Of a stretch of 64,000 bases of DNA, positions 41,712 to 51,050 are shown one piece after another; position 1 is the stretch's first letter, and every line of letters begins with the position of its first letter. The stretch is taken from positions 1-64,000 of the forward strand of contig CAZBLK010000005.1 of assembly GCA_964492715.1 (NCBI GenBank), in the 5' to 3' direction. The translations under genes were made by a program, and so were the position numbers. Source of the stretch: CAZBLK01 sp964492715 (GTDB lineage Bacteria > Bacillota > Clostridia > Lachnospirales > WRBF01). The notes beneath the pieces are model-generated. The model was not told the DNA's origin. It searched no databases and worked only from the letters and a program-made list of their open reading frames with translations.

Positions 41712-43034
41712 TTACTGCAATTCCTCCCTCAATATTTTAACTGCTTTTGTAATTTCAAAGTCTTGTGCTTTGCAAAAAGAAAGGCGAATCCCTTCCCTAA
41801 TATTTGTGCTGTCAACATAACAATTGTTAGTTGCCGACACAGCTAGACCCTTGTCCATTAATTTTTTTACAAAAACTTCCGAAGAACGGTTTCCGATTTC
41901 CACATAAGCAAAAATACCTATTTGGGGTACATAGGCTTTAGCCAACTGGCTTATTTCTCTTTTGCACTCACTTAAAAAAAGCTCTGCCTTTTGCTTGTAA
42001 AATGTTTTTATTCGGCTTGCATGTACTTGGTACATACTACTTTGCAGATAAATTTCTAATGCCCCTTGTGATAGCACTGGCGTGTTTAAGTCCATACAGC
42101 TTTTAATTCTCAAAAACTGCTCTTGAAGGTTTTTTGGAAGAATAACTGCGCCCAACCTAAGCCCTGGCAGTAAAGTTTTTGAAAAGCTTCGCACATAAAT
42201 TACTGAATCCGTACAATCAAAAGCAAAAATTGGGTCAACCTTTGTATTAATTTCTAAGTCTGCCAAATAATCATCTTCAACGATATATACATTATATTTT
42301 CGTGCCAAATGTAAAATTTCCTTTTTCTGTTTGTTAGTATAACTAAAGCCCGTCGGGTTTTGAAACCTTGACATAATATAGAAAAATTTAATTGTGCCCG
42401 TTTGAAAAATTCGTTCCAGTTCAGAAAGATTAATGCCTTTTTCTGTGCGCTCAATGCCCACCAATTGGCAATTGTTGGCGGTTGCTGCTTGTAGGAACAT
42501 AGAGTATGTTGGCTGTTCCACTAAGATTTTTTGAGCATTGTTTGGAAAAGCCATTGCGCAAAGTATAAACAAGGCTTGTTGCGCCCCATTCGTTATAAAA
42601 ATATTTTGTTCTGTGGTGAAAATTTGGTCGTTCATCAAATGTTTTTTTAGTGTGCAAATCAGTTCGGGCATACCCTTAGCTGGAGAATAAGCAAACAAAT
42701 TGTGTTTATAAACTGATATGGCTTTTTCCATACAGTGGTAGAAGTCTTTATAAGGGTTAACCTCGTCAGATGGGCTGGTAGATAACATATCAATTATACC
42801 CGAAAAGCCGCTTGATGCTTGTGTGGATTTTACAACGTAGTAGCCACTTTTTGGAACAGAATATATTAGGTGTTCTTTTTCCAAAAAGCTATATGCTCGC
42901 AAAACTGTGTCGCTGTTTAAGCCAAGCTGTTTTGAAAGCATTTTTATTGAAGGCAGTTTAGCCCCTGCTTTATACTCTCCAGAAATTATTTTTTCTTTGA
43001 ATTGATTTGCCACTGTAATATATTTATAGTCCAT
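41712..43034 (-). CDS. MocR-type GntR/aminotransferase regulator
   Basis: The 440-residue protein joins a GntR-type winged helix (YKAGAKLPSIKMLSKQLGL...SDTVLRAYSFLE, residues about 10-65) to a fold-type I PLP domain. The PLP lysine lies in SFSKTLLPGLRLG; the Asp contact is in YIVEDDYLADL. I start at ATG 43034, with AGGAG upstream. MocR proteins often control a divergent or vitamin B6-related gene. Here a GNAT gene diverges from it, and palindromic sites lie between them. Confidence 0.88.
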   Translation of the reverse strand: MDYKYITVANQFKEKIISGEYKAGAKLPSIKMLSKQLGLNSDTVLRAYSFLEKEHLIYSVPKSGYYVVKSTQASSGFSGIIDMLSTSPSDEVNPYKDFYHCMEKAISVYKHNLFAYSPAKGMPELICTLKKHLMNDQIFTTEQNIFITNGAQQALFILCAMAFPNNAQKILVEQPTYSMFLQAATANNCQLVGIERTEKGINLSELERIFQTGTIKFFYIMSRFQNPTGFSYTNKQKKEILHLARKYNVYIVEDDYLADLEINTKVDPIFAFDCTDSVIYVRSFSKTLLPGLRLGAVILPKNLQEQFLRIKSCMDLNTPVLSQGALEIYLQSSMYQVHASRIKTFYKQKAELFLSECKREISQLAKAYVPQIGIFAYVEIGNRSSEVFVKKLMDKGLAVSATNNCYVDSTNIREGIRLSFCKAQDFEITKAVKILREELQ

Positions 43035-43051
43035 AAGGTTGCTCCTATAAT

Positions 43052-43134
43052 CTGTACCAGTACAGTTTCGTAATCGAAACATTGAATTGTACAGTTGCTT
43101 AATATATATTTATTATACATTAAGCAATTTAATT
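43052..43134. promoter_or_regulatory. Candidate operators between MocR and GNAT genes
   Basis: A perfect palindrome CTGTACCAGTACAG lies at 43052-43065. TACAGTT occurs at 43061 and 43090, 29 bp apart, and GCTTAAT / ATTAAGC arms flank 43097-43126. Tandem half-sites of this kind are typical of MocR operators. The function is inferred. Confidence 0.5.
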
Positions 43135-43163
43135 GCACAATCAATTTATAGGAGGGGTATGGA

Positions 43164-43952
43164 ATGATTGAATTAGCTAAAAGTGAATTTAAAACTATAT
43201 TAAACAAAGTTAAAGAAGTTGAGTTTAACACCTACTTTGCACAATCTGTTATTGTAGGTCATGCAAAAGGAACTGTTTATGTAAATGACAGGAACAACCC
43301 CACAGCTATTTACATTGTAAGCGATTACGGAATGTCCCTATTGTTCGGTGACTGCTCTGATGCTGTGTTTAATCAAGCACTAATAGATTATTTTACAGGC
43401 AAAGATTGCAGAAGAAAAAAAGCGGAGTGGCTTCAAGCGTATCCCATTGGTTGGGCTGATGTGCTTAAACCATTGGTTGAGCAAAGTAACATTGTTGAGC
43501 AATACTCAAGAGTAAACTTTTCTTTTGACAAAACTATATTTAAAAATAACAATTTAAAACATAACCTTAGTGAGTTTACTATAATCAGAACTCCTGTTGA
43601 ACTGTTTTTAAGCGTAAATGATTTAGTAGCCCCAAAATACTTTTGGCAGGACAAATTTATGTTTGAACAACATTGTGTAAGCTTTACCCTTATGTATGAG
43701 GGCAAACCTGTTTCAACTGCATTTACATCTTGTCTCCATGACGATAAGCTAGAAATTGGCATTGAAACAGAAGAAGCTTACCGTGGTAAAGGCTTTGCGT
43801 CTATGGTATGTACAGCACTGATTAATTACTGTTTAGAAAACGGGCTAGAACCAGTATGGTCTTGCAGGCTAGAAAATACAGGGTCGTTCAACTTAGCCCA
43901 AAAGTTAGGCTTTGTTCCAACATTGATTATGCCTTACTATTTTATAAAATGA
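43164..43952 (+). CDS. GNAT acetyltransferase
   Basis: A 262-residue protein with a C-terminal GNAT domain: IGIETEEAYRGKGFASMVCT (motif A acetyl-CoA loop) and QKLGFVPTLIMPYYF. The N-terminal half is typical of the longer GNAT_acetyltran type. GGAGGGG precedes the ATG. It diverges from the MocR regulator. Confidence 0.85.
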   Translation: MIELAKSEFKTILNKVKEVEFNTYFAQSVIVGHAKGTVYVNDRNNPTAIYIVSDYGMSLLFGDCSDAVFNQALIDYFTGKDCRRKKAEWLQAYPIGWADVLKPLVEQSNIVEQYSRVNFSFDKTIFKNNNLKHNLSEFTIIRTPVELFLSVNDLVAPKYFWQDKFMFEQHCVSFTLMYEGKPVSTAFTSCLHDDKLEIGIETEEAYRGKGFASMVCTALINYCLENGLEPVWSCRLENTGSFNLAQKLGFVPTLIMPYYFIK

Positions 43953-44054
43953 TTGCTGTTTTCGTAAAAATGTTCTAGCCTGCACTTTATATACTGTTAT
44001 AGCAATTTTTGTTTATGTTTATAGTAAATCTTCCTTTATTGAAATAAGATACCG

Positions 44055-44198
44055 TTCAACGCCATCTTTTGGCTGATTTTCCGCCATACTTCGTTAAATT
44101 TTCTTGTAATACTTCTGTATTACTTCGAAAATTTGCCTCGTAGCCGAAAAATCAGCTCAAAATCTGGGCATTTCAGATAGTGGGAACACGCCCTAGAC
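44055..44198. repeat. Hairpin element ending in the family C terminus
   Basis: GGCTGATTTTCC and a later CGAAAAATCAGC, plus AAATTTTC / GAAAATTT, form a long stem; the right end CACGCCCTAG equals the family C terminus. It directly abuts the element at 44195. Confidence 0.6.
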
Positions 44199-44353
44199 TT
44201 CTTGCGAAATAAGAAATGTCGAATTTACGAGCAAATTTTTCGTTTCGCAAGGAAGTAAAAACCTTACGCACCTAAGGTGCGAAGGTTTTTGGTGAGGCAG
44301 CCGAAACGGAAAAATTGCCGTAAAAGCGGGGTTTAGAATTTCGCAAGACGTCT
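44195..44353. repeat. MITE-like element with 16-bp terminal inverted repeats
   Basis: Ends are AGACTTCTTGCGAAAT and ATTTCGCAAGACGTCT. Inside there is a hairpin AACCTTACGCACC / GGTGCGAAGGTTT. No open frame. Confidence 0.7.
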
Positions 44354-44386
44354 ATTACTAAAAAGTGGAATATTACAGGTGATATT

Positions 44387-44959
44387 ATGAAAAAACATAT
44401 TATAATTGCAGGCGAAACTCGTGCAGGTAAAAGTACAATTTCACAACATATATCAAAGACATACGGATATCAACATATAAGTATGGATTCTATCATTGCA
44501 GGGATAGAAAATGCTTTCCCCGAAGCAGGCATTAATTCTTGCGCAAACATTCCACCTCTTAACAACCTTTATCATATAAGCGGAAAAATAGCTCCTTTTA
44601 TTCGGGCTATGATGGACAGCGGTGAATATGATGAGCTTGACTATGGCATGGTATTAGACATATATCAACTATTACCACAAGACTATGTAAAGTATATAGA
44701 TAATTCAATTTGTGATATATTTTACTTTGTAATGGCGGACGTAACTCCAGAAGAAAGGTTTAACCTGATAAAGAAATATGACACCCCAAAAGATTATCAT
44801 TTTTATATGGCCGATGATGAAATAATGAGGGATTGCATTTCTATAGTGGAAATTAGCAAGCTATTAAAAGAACAATGCTTGCAATTTGGGTTGCCATGTT
44901 TTGAAACCTCAAGAAATAGAAATGATGTTATTGATGAATTTATAAAATCTATTAGGTAG
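44387..44959 (+). CDS. P-loop kinase-like protein
   Basis: The 190-residue protein starts IIIAGETRAGKSTISQHI, a clear Walker A, and resembles adenylate-kinase-like or AAA_18-type nucleotide kinases. ARAGK-type loops and MDSIIAG are followed by no obvious sugar- or nucleotide-specific motif. The substrate is not known. Confidence 0.8.
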   Translation: MKKHIIIAGETRAGKSTISQHISKTYGYQHISMDSIIAGIENAFPEAGINSCANIPPLNNLYHISGKIAPFIRAMMDSGEYDELDYGMVLDIYQLLPQDYVKYIDNSICDIFYFVMADVTPEERFNLIKKYDTPKDYHFYMADDEIMRDCISIVEISKLLKEQCLQFGLPCFETSRNRNDVIDEFIKSIR

Positions 44960-45036
44960 CATTTGCATAAAGATGCTCACCATTTTGTGGTAAAAGTTTC
45001 TAACGCATTAGATATTTTTGCCACAAAACGGTGACT
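44959..45036. repeat. Degenerate family A repeat
   Basis: Only the core stem is preserved: CTCACCATTTTGTGG / CCACAAAACGGTGA. Confidence 0.6.
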
Positions 45037-45201
45037 GCCCAACTATATTGAAAATTTGTGAAAATATTGTTAACATTATCTCAAAAGAATAACTTGAGGT
45101 TATGAGGACAATAATTGTAATCGAATGTATAAAATTGTGAATAATAAAGATGCTATTTTAATTTATATACGTTAAGCGTGATTAATTAAAAACAGAATTG
45201 T

Positions 45202-45864
45202 TTAATTGAAATCTCTATCATCAATTTCACTAACCGCTCTTTCAAATTCAGCTTGACTTTTGGTAACTTCCTTTTCTTTTCGAGGAAACTTTTTGTCAAA
45301 TTCTTCAACTTCATTATCGTTTACTTCCATTGCCTTGCTAAAATAAACACAACCACTTACTTCATCAAGCGCCCCGTCAAAAAGAGGTAATGCCATGATT
45401 CCTGTATAGTAGTTCCCATCAGGCAGGGAAATGCCGTATTTTTTTGCCCCCTCAAATCCATATGGATTGTAATGGTAAGGATAGCCACCAATAATAATTG
45501 CAGCATATCCTTGTTTTTGTGCTTCATTTTGTGCTTCATTAATGGAATGAGTTATAAGGGCACGCCCTAACCCTTTACGCTGCAAATTAGGTAAAATGCT
45601 AACAGGCCCGAAGGTAATTGTTTTGTACTCGTTTCCATCTCCGTCAACTACTTTTGAATGAGAGTAGAATATACTGCCCACTACTTCCCCATCTAATTCT
45701 ATCACAAATGAAAGTTTAGGAATAAAATCAGTGTGCTTTCTTAAAGAATGAACAATAAAATGCTCATTGCATCCAGGGCAGTATAAATTCCAAAAAGCTT
45801 CACGAGTAATTTGCTCCACTATATTGTAATCCTTGGGTTGTTCATATCGTATAGCAATATTCAA
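45202..45864 (-). CDS. GNAT acetyltransferase
   Basis: The 220-residue protein has GPVSILPNLQRKGLGRALITHS, the acetyl-CoA loop, and GYPYHYNPYGFEGAKKYG. It belongs to the YhbS-like GNAT group. The substrate is unknown. Confidence 0.87.
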   Translation of the reverse strand: MNIAIRYEQPKDYNIVEQITREAFWNLYCPGCNEHFIVHSLRKHTDFIPKLSFVIELDGEVVGSIFYSHSKVVDGDGNEYKTITFGPVSILPNLQRKGLGRALITHSINEAQNEAQKQGYAAIIIGGYPYHYNPYGFEGAKKYGISLPDGNYYTGIMALPLFDGALDEVSGCVYFSKAMEVNDNEVEEFDKKFPRKEKEVTKSQAEFERAVSEIDDRDFN

Positions 45865-46094
45865 TTATATTATCCTCCTATAAATAAACAATAATAATCT
45901 ATATTATCTTTAAATCATTTAGAACCATAATCAACATTTTCTTTAATAGTACTACATGCTTTATAAGAGTGCAATAGGTTACTTAAAAGCTTATGACTAA
46001 ATTGCCAGCACCTCAAGGTGGCTAAGTAAATTTGTTTGTTACTAAACTTATAGGGAGTTTTTGTTAAAATTATTGTTAATAAATAAATTATACT

Positions 46095-46175
46095 GTATAC
46101 TTAGCAAAGAAAATAATTGTTTCTTATACTACAGTTTAATTACTAACAGTAAATATATTATTTATAATGTGGGAG
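46095..46175 (+). promoter_or_regulatory. Leader with TTACTAACAGTAA palindrome (copy 1)
   Basis: The palindrome TTACTaacAGTAA lies at 46140-46152. The entire 80-bp leader is repeated, with changes, at 47111-47190 before another gene. The 45865-46184 interval shows no gene. Confidence 0.55.
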
Positions 46176-46184
46176 GTATGATAA

Positions 46185-46628
46185 TTGAATGAAATATTAT
46201 TATGCTATGGATTATTATTGAATAATGGTCTGATATCAATTGAAAAATATAATGAATATCTTGATGCCATATTTCTCAATAATTACAACAATGATTTGTT
46301 ATTAGAACTGCAATTCCATTGTTTCGATTTACGTACAACTGTCCGACTTATTTATGAAAATTTAAACTGTGCAGAGATTGATGTAAAAACAATGGGAGTT
46401 TTACTGTTAAACGAGTTGAAAAACATTTACCTTGAAAATTTAATAGATATAAAAGAGTTTGGGGAAAGAACATATTCATTATGGACTGAATTGCCCCTAC
46501 ATATCGGACAAGAAGAACCTTTACACACATTATGTTATGCTAATGACCCATTATATTGGAGTGATGAAGAACAAACCCGTGATATTTATGAAAAACTATT
46601 TGAGTTTTACTCAAACAAAACGAAATGA
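46185..46628 (+). CDS. Hypothetical protein
   Basis: A 147-residue acidic, helical protein (starts MNEILLCYGLLLNNGLISI) with a TTG start and GGGAGG upstream. It ends EEQTRDIYEKLFEFYSNKTK. It is 29 bp upstream of a GNAT gene in the same direction. No family is recognised. Confidence 0.6.
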   Translation: MNEILLCYGLLLNNGLISIEKYNEYLDAIFLNNYNNDLLLELQFHCFDLRTTVRLIYENLNCAEIDVKTMGVLLLNELKNIYLENLIDIKEFGERTYSLWTELPLHIGQEEPLHTLCYANDPLYWSDEEQTRDIYEKLFEFYSNKTK

Positions 46629-46657
46629 CAAGCCTGACATAGTGAAGGAGTATAAAA

Positions 46658-47086
46658 ATGATAATTGAACAGCTTAAAGAAAGTGTTGATAGTATTAAGC
46701 CGCTTGTGTCCAGCTATAAAAGCGCAATTGGAGAGGATAAGCTAACCTCTGAACAATTTGAAAGACTGAAAAAGGCAGTTTCAAATGATAATATTATTTT
46801 CTTTGTTGCAAAATCAGAAAATGAAATAGTTGCTATGTGTTCTGTTACAAAAACATTTTCAACGTTCAGTTGTAACTATAGTGGTGTGTTTGAAGATTTT
46901 TATATTGCACCAAAATATAGAAAGAATGGTCTAGCAAGAAAGATGACTGATTTTGTATTTAATTACTGTCAGAGGAATGATATATTTTCCTTGTGGGTGG
47001 GTTGTGCAGATTGTGACACAAAAATGTATCAACATTTAGGTTTTGAAACTCCGCTTGGAAACCTTTTGACTTGGTCTGCAAAATAG
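46658..47086 (+). CDS. GNAT acetyltransferase
   Basis: The 142-residue protein has the GNAT core: VFEDFYIAPKYRKNGLARKM and YQHLGFETPLGNLL. It follows the hypothetical gene at 46185 closely. The substrate is unknown. Confidence 0.88.
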   Translation: MIIEQLKESVDSIKPLVSSYKSAIGEDKLTSEQFERLKKAVSNDNIIFFVAKSENEIVAMCSVTKTFSTFSCNYSGVFEDFYIAPKYRKNGLARKMTDFVFNYCQRNDIFSLWVGCADCDTKMYQHLGFETPLGNLLTWSAK

Positions 47087-47110
47087 TTTTTAGCCATTGG
47101 TAAGTTATTT

Positions 47111-47190
47111 GTATACTTAAAAAATATTTGTTTTCTTACATCTACGGTCAAATTACTAACAGTAAAGGTTATTTTATAACGTGAAGGAGA
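47111..47190 (+). promoter_or_regulatory. Leader with TTACTAACAGTAA palindrome (copy 2)
   Basis: Same leader as 46095-46175, with the palindrome at 47153-47165, directly before the methyltransferase gene. The two transcripts are probably under one regulator. Confidence 0.55.
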
Positions 47191-47197
47191 AAATATT

Positions 47198-47980
47198 ATG
47201 GGAACTATGTCAAATTTGGATAAAGTCTCAAATATGTATGTAGAAAAAGATACATTATCCATAAGAATTGAATTTCATAATAAATACAGCGAAAACAGCT
47301 ATGGTTTCGGGAATTGGATTTTTGACCAGTACGATATTAAAAACGGAAGTAAAATTCTTGAAATAGGTTGTGGCACAGGTGGAACATGGAGTGGCGTAAA
47401 TAAGAAAATACCAAAAGATGTGTCAATTATTCTTACAGATTTTTCCCCTCTCATGGTTGAAAATAGTAGAAAGTTATTAGGCAGTAATTCAGCTTTTTCT
47501 TTTCAACAAATGGATATTCAAAATATACCGTTTGAGAATGAAACGTTTGATATTGTTATTGCAAACCATATGTTATATCATGTTCCCGACATGGATAAAG
47601 GTTTGAGTGAAGTTTATAGGGTTCTCAAAAACAGTGGAGTATTTTATGCTTCAACCATAGGCGAAAATACAATGTGCGAATTACAAGAAATTTATAGTGA
47701 ATTTTCACACAAGGGAGAGTTTTCATATCAAGACAAATTGTCGTTTACACTCGAAAATGGAAAAACCATACTCGAAAAATATTTTAAAAGAATTGAATCA
47801 AAGAGATATGTAGATGCATTAAATGTAACGGTTATGGAAGATTTGTTGGAATATATTTTATCCTATAATGAAATACCAAATGAAAACATTGGCGACTTCA
47901 AAGATTTGCTTCAAAGTAAATTTGACAACGGTTCATTTCATATTAGTAAGGAACAAGGAATATTTATTTGTAAAAAGTAA
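47198..47980 (+). CDS. SAM-dependent methyltransferase
   Basis: A 260-residue class I methyltransferase: ILEIGCGTGGTWSGV (motif I), MDIQNIPFENETFDIVIANH and HVPDMDKGLSEVYRVLKNSG. GAAGGAG precedes the ATG. It is UbiE/ArsM-like in pattern; the substrate is unknown. Confidence 0.88.
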   Translation: MGTMSNLDKVSNMYVEKDTLSIRIEFHNKYSENSYGFGNWIFDQYDIKNGSKILEIGCGTGGTWSGVNKKIPKDVSIILTDFSPLMVENSRKLLGSNSAFSFQQMDIQNIPFENETFDIVIANHMLYHVPDMDKGLSEVYRVLKNSGVFYASTIGENTMCELQEIYSEFSHKGEFSYQDKLSFTLENGKTILEKYFKRIESKRYVDALNVTVMEDLLEYILSYNEIPNENIGDFKDLLQSKFDNGSFHISKEQGIFICKK

Positions 47981-48017
47981 GTACGCATTAAAGTATAATA
48001 CTTTCCATTGAACCAAT

Positions 48018-48090
48018 TAGGGTCTGTGACGAAGCAATTCGTAAAATTTACCGAAAAGACGCTAAAATGGATTTTTAAAACAGCCCCTAG
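48018..48090. repeat. Family C repeat, partial copy
   Basis: Shares CTGACGAAG, CCGAAAAGACG and the CCCCTAG end with the copy at 29714-29879. Confidence 0.6.
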
Positions 48091-48132
48091 ATAAGAAGCG
48101 ATTCTGCAAAAAGTTATGTAAAGGTCAGTAGT

Positions 48133-48250
48133 TCAACCTATGGCATAAACTGAATAAACAAAATCAAAGTATTCTGTCGGTATGCCACTTTCTTCTTCCA
48201 TAGGAGCGCTGATTGGGTTTGCTTAAAACCACATTTGGTAATATGTTGCC
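48133..48250 (-). pseudogene. Possible gene fragment
   Basis: A short frame reads TYYQMWF, stop, ANPISAPMEEESGIPTEYFD and closes at 48133. It looks like the C-terminal end of a lost protein. No family is recognised. Confidence 0.3.
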
Positions 48251-48278
48251 TAGTCAAAATTCAGTCAACAAACAATAA

Positions 48279-48308
48279 AGGCACTTGCAAATAATCGCAA
48301 ATGCCTTT
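48279..48308 (-). terminator. Terminator of the tRNA-Arg gene
   Basis: AAAGGCATTTGC / GCAAGTGCCTTT stem downstream of the tRNA. Confidence 0.7.
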
Positions 48309-48316
48309 AAAACATC

Positions 48317-48391
48317 TGTACTTGACAGGGCTCGAACCTGCGACCTGTCGCTTAGGAGGCGACCGCTCTATCCATGCTGAGCTACAAATAC
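48317..48391 (-). tRNA. tRNA-Arg (anticodon CCT)
   Basis: On the minus strand the 75-nt sequence folds as a full cloverleaf: acceptor GTATTTG / CAAGTAC, D arm GCTC / GAGC, anticodon stem GTCGC / GCGAC around loop CTCCTAA, and T arm GCAGG-TTCGAGC-CCTGT. The CCA end is not encoded. Confidence 0.95.
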
Positions 48392-48573
48392 ATGTGTGTA
48401 GCAGTGTTGTTAAAAATACTACGTCTAAACACGAAAACATTTTCACTTAAAAAGCTTAACCCATGAATAGACAAAAAAAGCAAACAAAAGATTAAGCCAA
48501 GGGAAAGTGAAAATTTAGTATAGGCAAAAGGCGTAGGGCAAACCAGTACGCCCTGAAATCCCAGTTAAAAAGC

Positions 48574-48840
48574 TTACGCCGAAACTTTGTTTACAAGCTT
48601 TGTAAGGCGTGATTTTTTGCGTGAAGCAGTGTTTTTGTGGAATACGCCCTTAGAGGTTGCTCTGTCGATAGCAGAAACAGCTTTATTAAGAGCTGCAACA
48701 GCGTCTTCCTTTTTGCCTGCATGAGCCAAAGCAACAACCTTTTTAACTGCAGTCTTTGTAGTTGACCTAATCATTTTGTTTCTTAATGTCTTTTTGGCTA
48801 TAACTTTTATACGCTTTTTTGCGGACTTAATATTTGCCAA
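48574..48840 (-). CDS. rpsT: 30S ribosomal protein S20
   Basis: The 88-residue basic, helical protein has the S20 pattern ANIKSAKKRIKVIAKKTLRN and the C-terminal ASRKKSRLTKLVNKVSA. S20 binds 16S rRNA during early assembly. The start is TTG 48840 with AGGAGG 8 bp upstream; the GTG at 48849 lies inside the Shine-Dalgarno. S20 genes often use weak starts. Confidence 0.97.
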   Translation of the reverse strand: MANIKSAKKRIKVIAKKTLRNKMIRSTTKTAVKKVVALAHAGKKEDAVAALNKAVSAIDRATSKGVFHKNTASRKKSRLTKLVNKVSA

Positions 48841-49137
48841 ATCGTTCACCTCCTACGGTTTTTCACTTATTTTAAAAACTTTACAGTTTTCTTATGATTA
48901 TCGAAAAAAATTGTATCAAAAAATAGCATCAAAGTCAAGGGTATATTTTTTATTTTTTAAATACAATGTTTTTTGTTGCAAAATTACTTTTTTCATATTA
49001 TACTAAAGTTATAATAATGGATAATTTTCCATTTTATTTGAAATTAGTTCGTATATCTACATTATTATATATATCTTTAAGCTTATATCTTTAACACACC
49101 ATTAAAATAAAAAGTAATGACGTCGGGAGGAAATAAA

Positions 49138-50943
49138 ATGAAGCTAAAAAAAGGTTTAAGTGCAACATTAATTTCTTGCTTAGTTTGCGTTTCTGTTGCA
49201 ACAACGGCGCTTTCTGCACCTACATATAAAGATGTTCCATCTGCTGACTGGGCGTACAGTGCAATTAGCTACGTTGCCGACAACGGGTACATGGTGGGCG
49301 ACAGCACTGGGTATTTTAAACCCAACGACTTGATTGACAAGTTTGAAACAAGTAAAATTTTGGCAAAGGTAGCAGGCTATAAATACACAGGCTACTCGGC
49401 AGCCGAGCTTGCAATGTACGACACTGCTTATGAAGCAAAAAAGACTATTCTTGCACAATATCAAAGGACTTTTACAAAGTGGGACAAGACTGCCGACAGG
49501 GAAATTGCGTACCTTCTTTATAAAGGAATATACACGGAAGACGACCTTTACCAATTTGTCATAAAAGACACTGACGGAACAGAACGCCGCAGGGCTTTGT
49601 CTAAGGAAGAAGCTGCTGTTTTTTTGGTTCGGATAATCGGCAAAGCTTCCGAAGCAAGCAATTACAAGTATTCGGGCTCTTTTAAGGACGATGTAAACAT
49701 TAACGTTAACATGAAGCCTTACGTTTATTATATTCGTGACAAAGGAATAGTTTCGTACCAAGGCGACGCAAACGGCAATTTCAACCCCAAGGCTGGTGCA
49801 ACAAGGGCTATTTTTGCTTCTATGCTTTACAAATCGCTTACGCTTAACACAACGCAAGCACCTACGCCAACTCCAACGCCTTTGCCTACAAGCGGCTTAC
49901 CGCAGTCGTCACAAACGCCGTCCGACTTTGTTACTACTGTTTCAACTATTTCAGGCACAGTGGACAAGTTTTATCCGTCGTTTAGTGCTGTTCAAATAAT
50001 TACTTCAACTGGCGAAAAAAGCATTTACAAGCTTGCAACAAATGTAACTGTTTATGTTGATAATTACGTAAAAACACTTAATGACTTAAAAGAAGGAATG
50101 GCTTTTACAGGGCTTCTTCAAAACGGGGAACTAAAAGAAATTAAGGCTCAAACACAGCCGCTTTCTTCCACAGCACCTTCTGCTAGTGCTACGCCTACGC
50201 CTTCAACTGCTCCTTCGGTTTCGCCTTCTGCGCAACCAACAATTGAGGAGGCAGCAGTTTATACAATGGAAGGAATTATAAAAGCAAAGTCAACTGAAAA
50301 TAATGTAAAAAGCCTTTCAATTGAGCTTCGCATGTTAAACCCATTGGGCAACATAATTGTTGAAGAACGCAAATATGTTTTGGCAGAAGACGCAAAAGTT
50401 ACTCGTGGGGGAAACGCAACAACTTTTGAGCTTATGCAAATTGGTGACGTTGCAAAAATTACTTTTTACAATAATGTAGTTACTTCGCTTGAGCTTGCCG
50501 AAAAAAACAGGCAAATTTCCGAGGGAATTTTGCTTGAAAAGAAGTTTGTTGACTTGACAAGTACGGCTATTTTGGTTATTCAAGACAAAGCAGGCAACAA
50601 GTACGAGTTTCGTGTTGCCAACGAAACAAACATTACAAGAAAGAACTACGGCAAAGTAGCATGGAACCAGCTTAGAGTCGGTGACATTGTTGACGTAACA
50701 ACTGAATATGACAAGCTTTTGACAGTTTCTGCATACGGCATTATGTCAATGGTTGATGGCACTGTGCTTGAAGTTCATATTACAAAAAATAAAACGTCAA
50801 TCCTTTTGCTTGACGCTGAAGGCGTAACAAAAAGCTATGATGTAATTTCTGGCTCCGTTGACCCTTATGTGTTTAAAATAAACACAAAAGTAAGGCTTCG
50901 CCTTGACAGCCAAGAAATTGACGCAGTTACAGTTATTCGTTAA
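49138..50943 (+). CDS. S-layer homology domain protein
   Basis: The 601-residue secreted protein has a signal peptide (cleavage near ALSA-PT), SLH modules at about residues 25-230 (YKDVPSADWAYSAISYVADN, GYFKPNDLIDKFETSK; and GDANGNFNPKAGATRAIFAS), Pro/Thr/Ser-rich linkers (APTPTPTPLPTSGLP and TAPSASATPTPSTAPSVSPS), and two C-terminal beta-rich domains. It is a cell-surface protein. The start is ATG 49138 after GGGAGG. Confidence 0.88.
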   Translation: MKLKKGLSATLISCLVCVSVATTALSAPTYKDVPSADWAYSAISYVADNGYMVGDSTGYFKPNDLIDKFETSKILAKVAGYKYTGYSAAELAMYDTAYEAKKTILAQYQRTFTKWDKTADREIAYLLYKGIYTEDDLYQFVIKDTDGTERRRALSKEEAAVFLVRIIGKASEASNYKYSGSFKDDVNINVNMKPYVYYIRDKGIVSYQGDANGNFNPKAGATRAIFASMLYKSLTLNTTQAPTPTPTPLPTSGLPQSSQTPSDFVTTVSTISGTVDKFYPSFSAVQIITSTGEKSIYKLATNVTVYVDNYVKTLNDLKEGMAFTGLLQNGELKEIKAQTQPLSSTAPSASATPTPSTAPSVSPSAQPTIEEAAVYTMEGIIKAKSTENNVKSLSIELRMLNPLGNIIVEERKYVLAEDAKVTRGGNATTFELMQIGDVAKITFYNNVVTSLELAEKNRQISEGILLEKKFVDLTSTAILVIQDKAGNKYEFRVANETNITRKNYGKVAWNQLRVGDIVDVTTEYDKLLTVSAYGIMSMVDGTVLEVHITKNKTSILLLDAEGVTKSYDVISGSVDPYVFKINTKVRLRLDSQEIDAVTVIR

Positions 50944-51050
50944 AGAACTATTAAAATTTTGATGTAATCATTTTTGCTTAGCTGTTTTAATTTAAAGGAA
51001 GTTTTTCTTTTTAAATTAACTAGTTTTGCTACGGCTTTTCGGAGGTGTAC

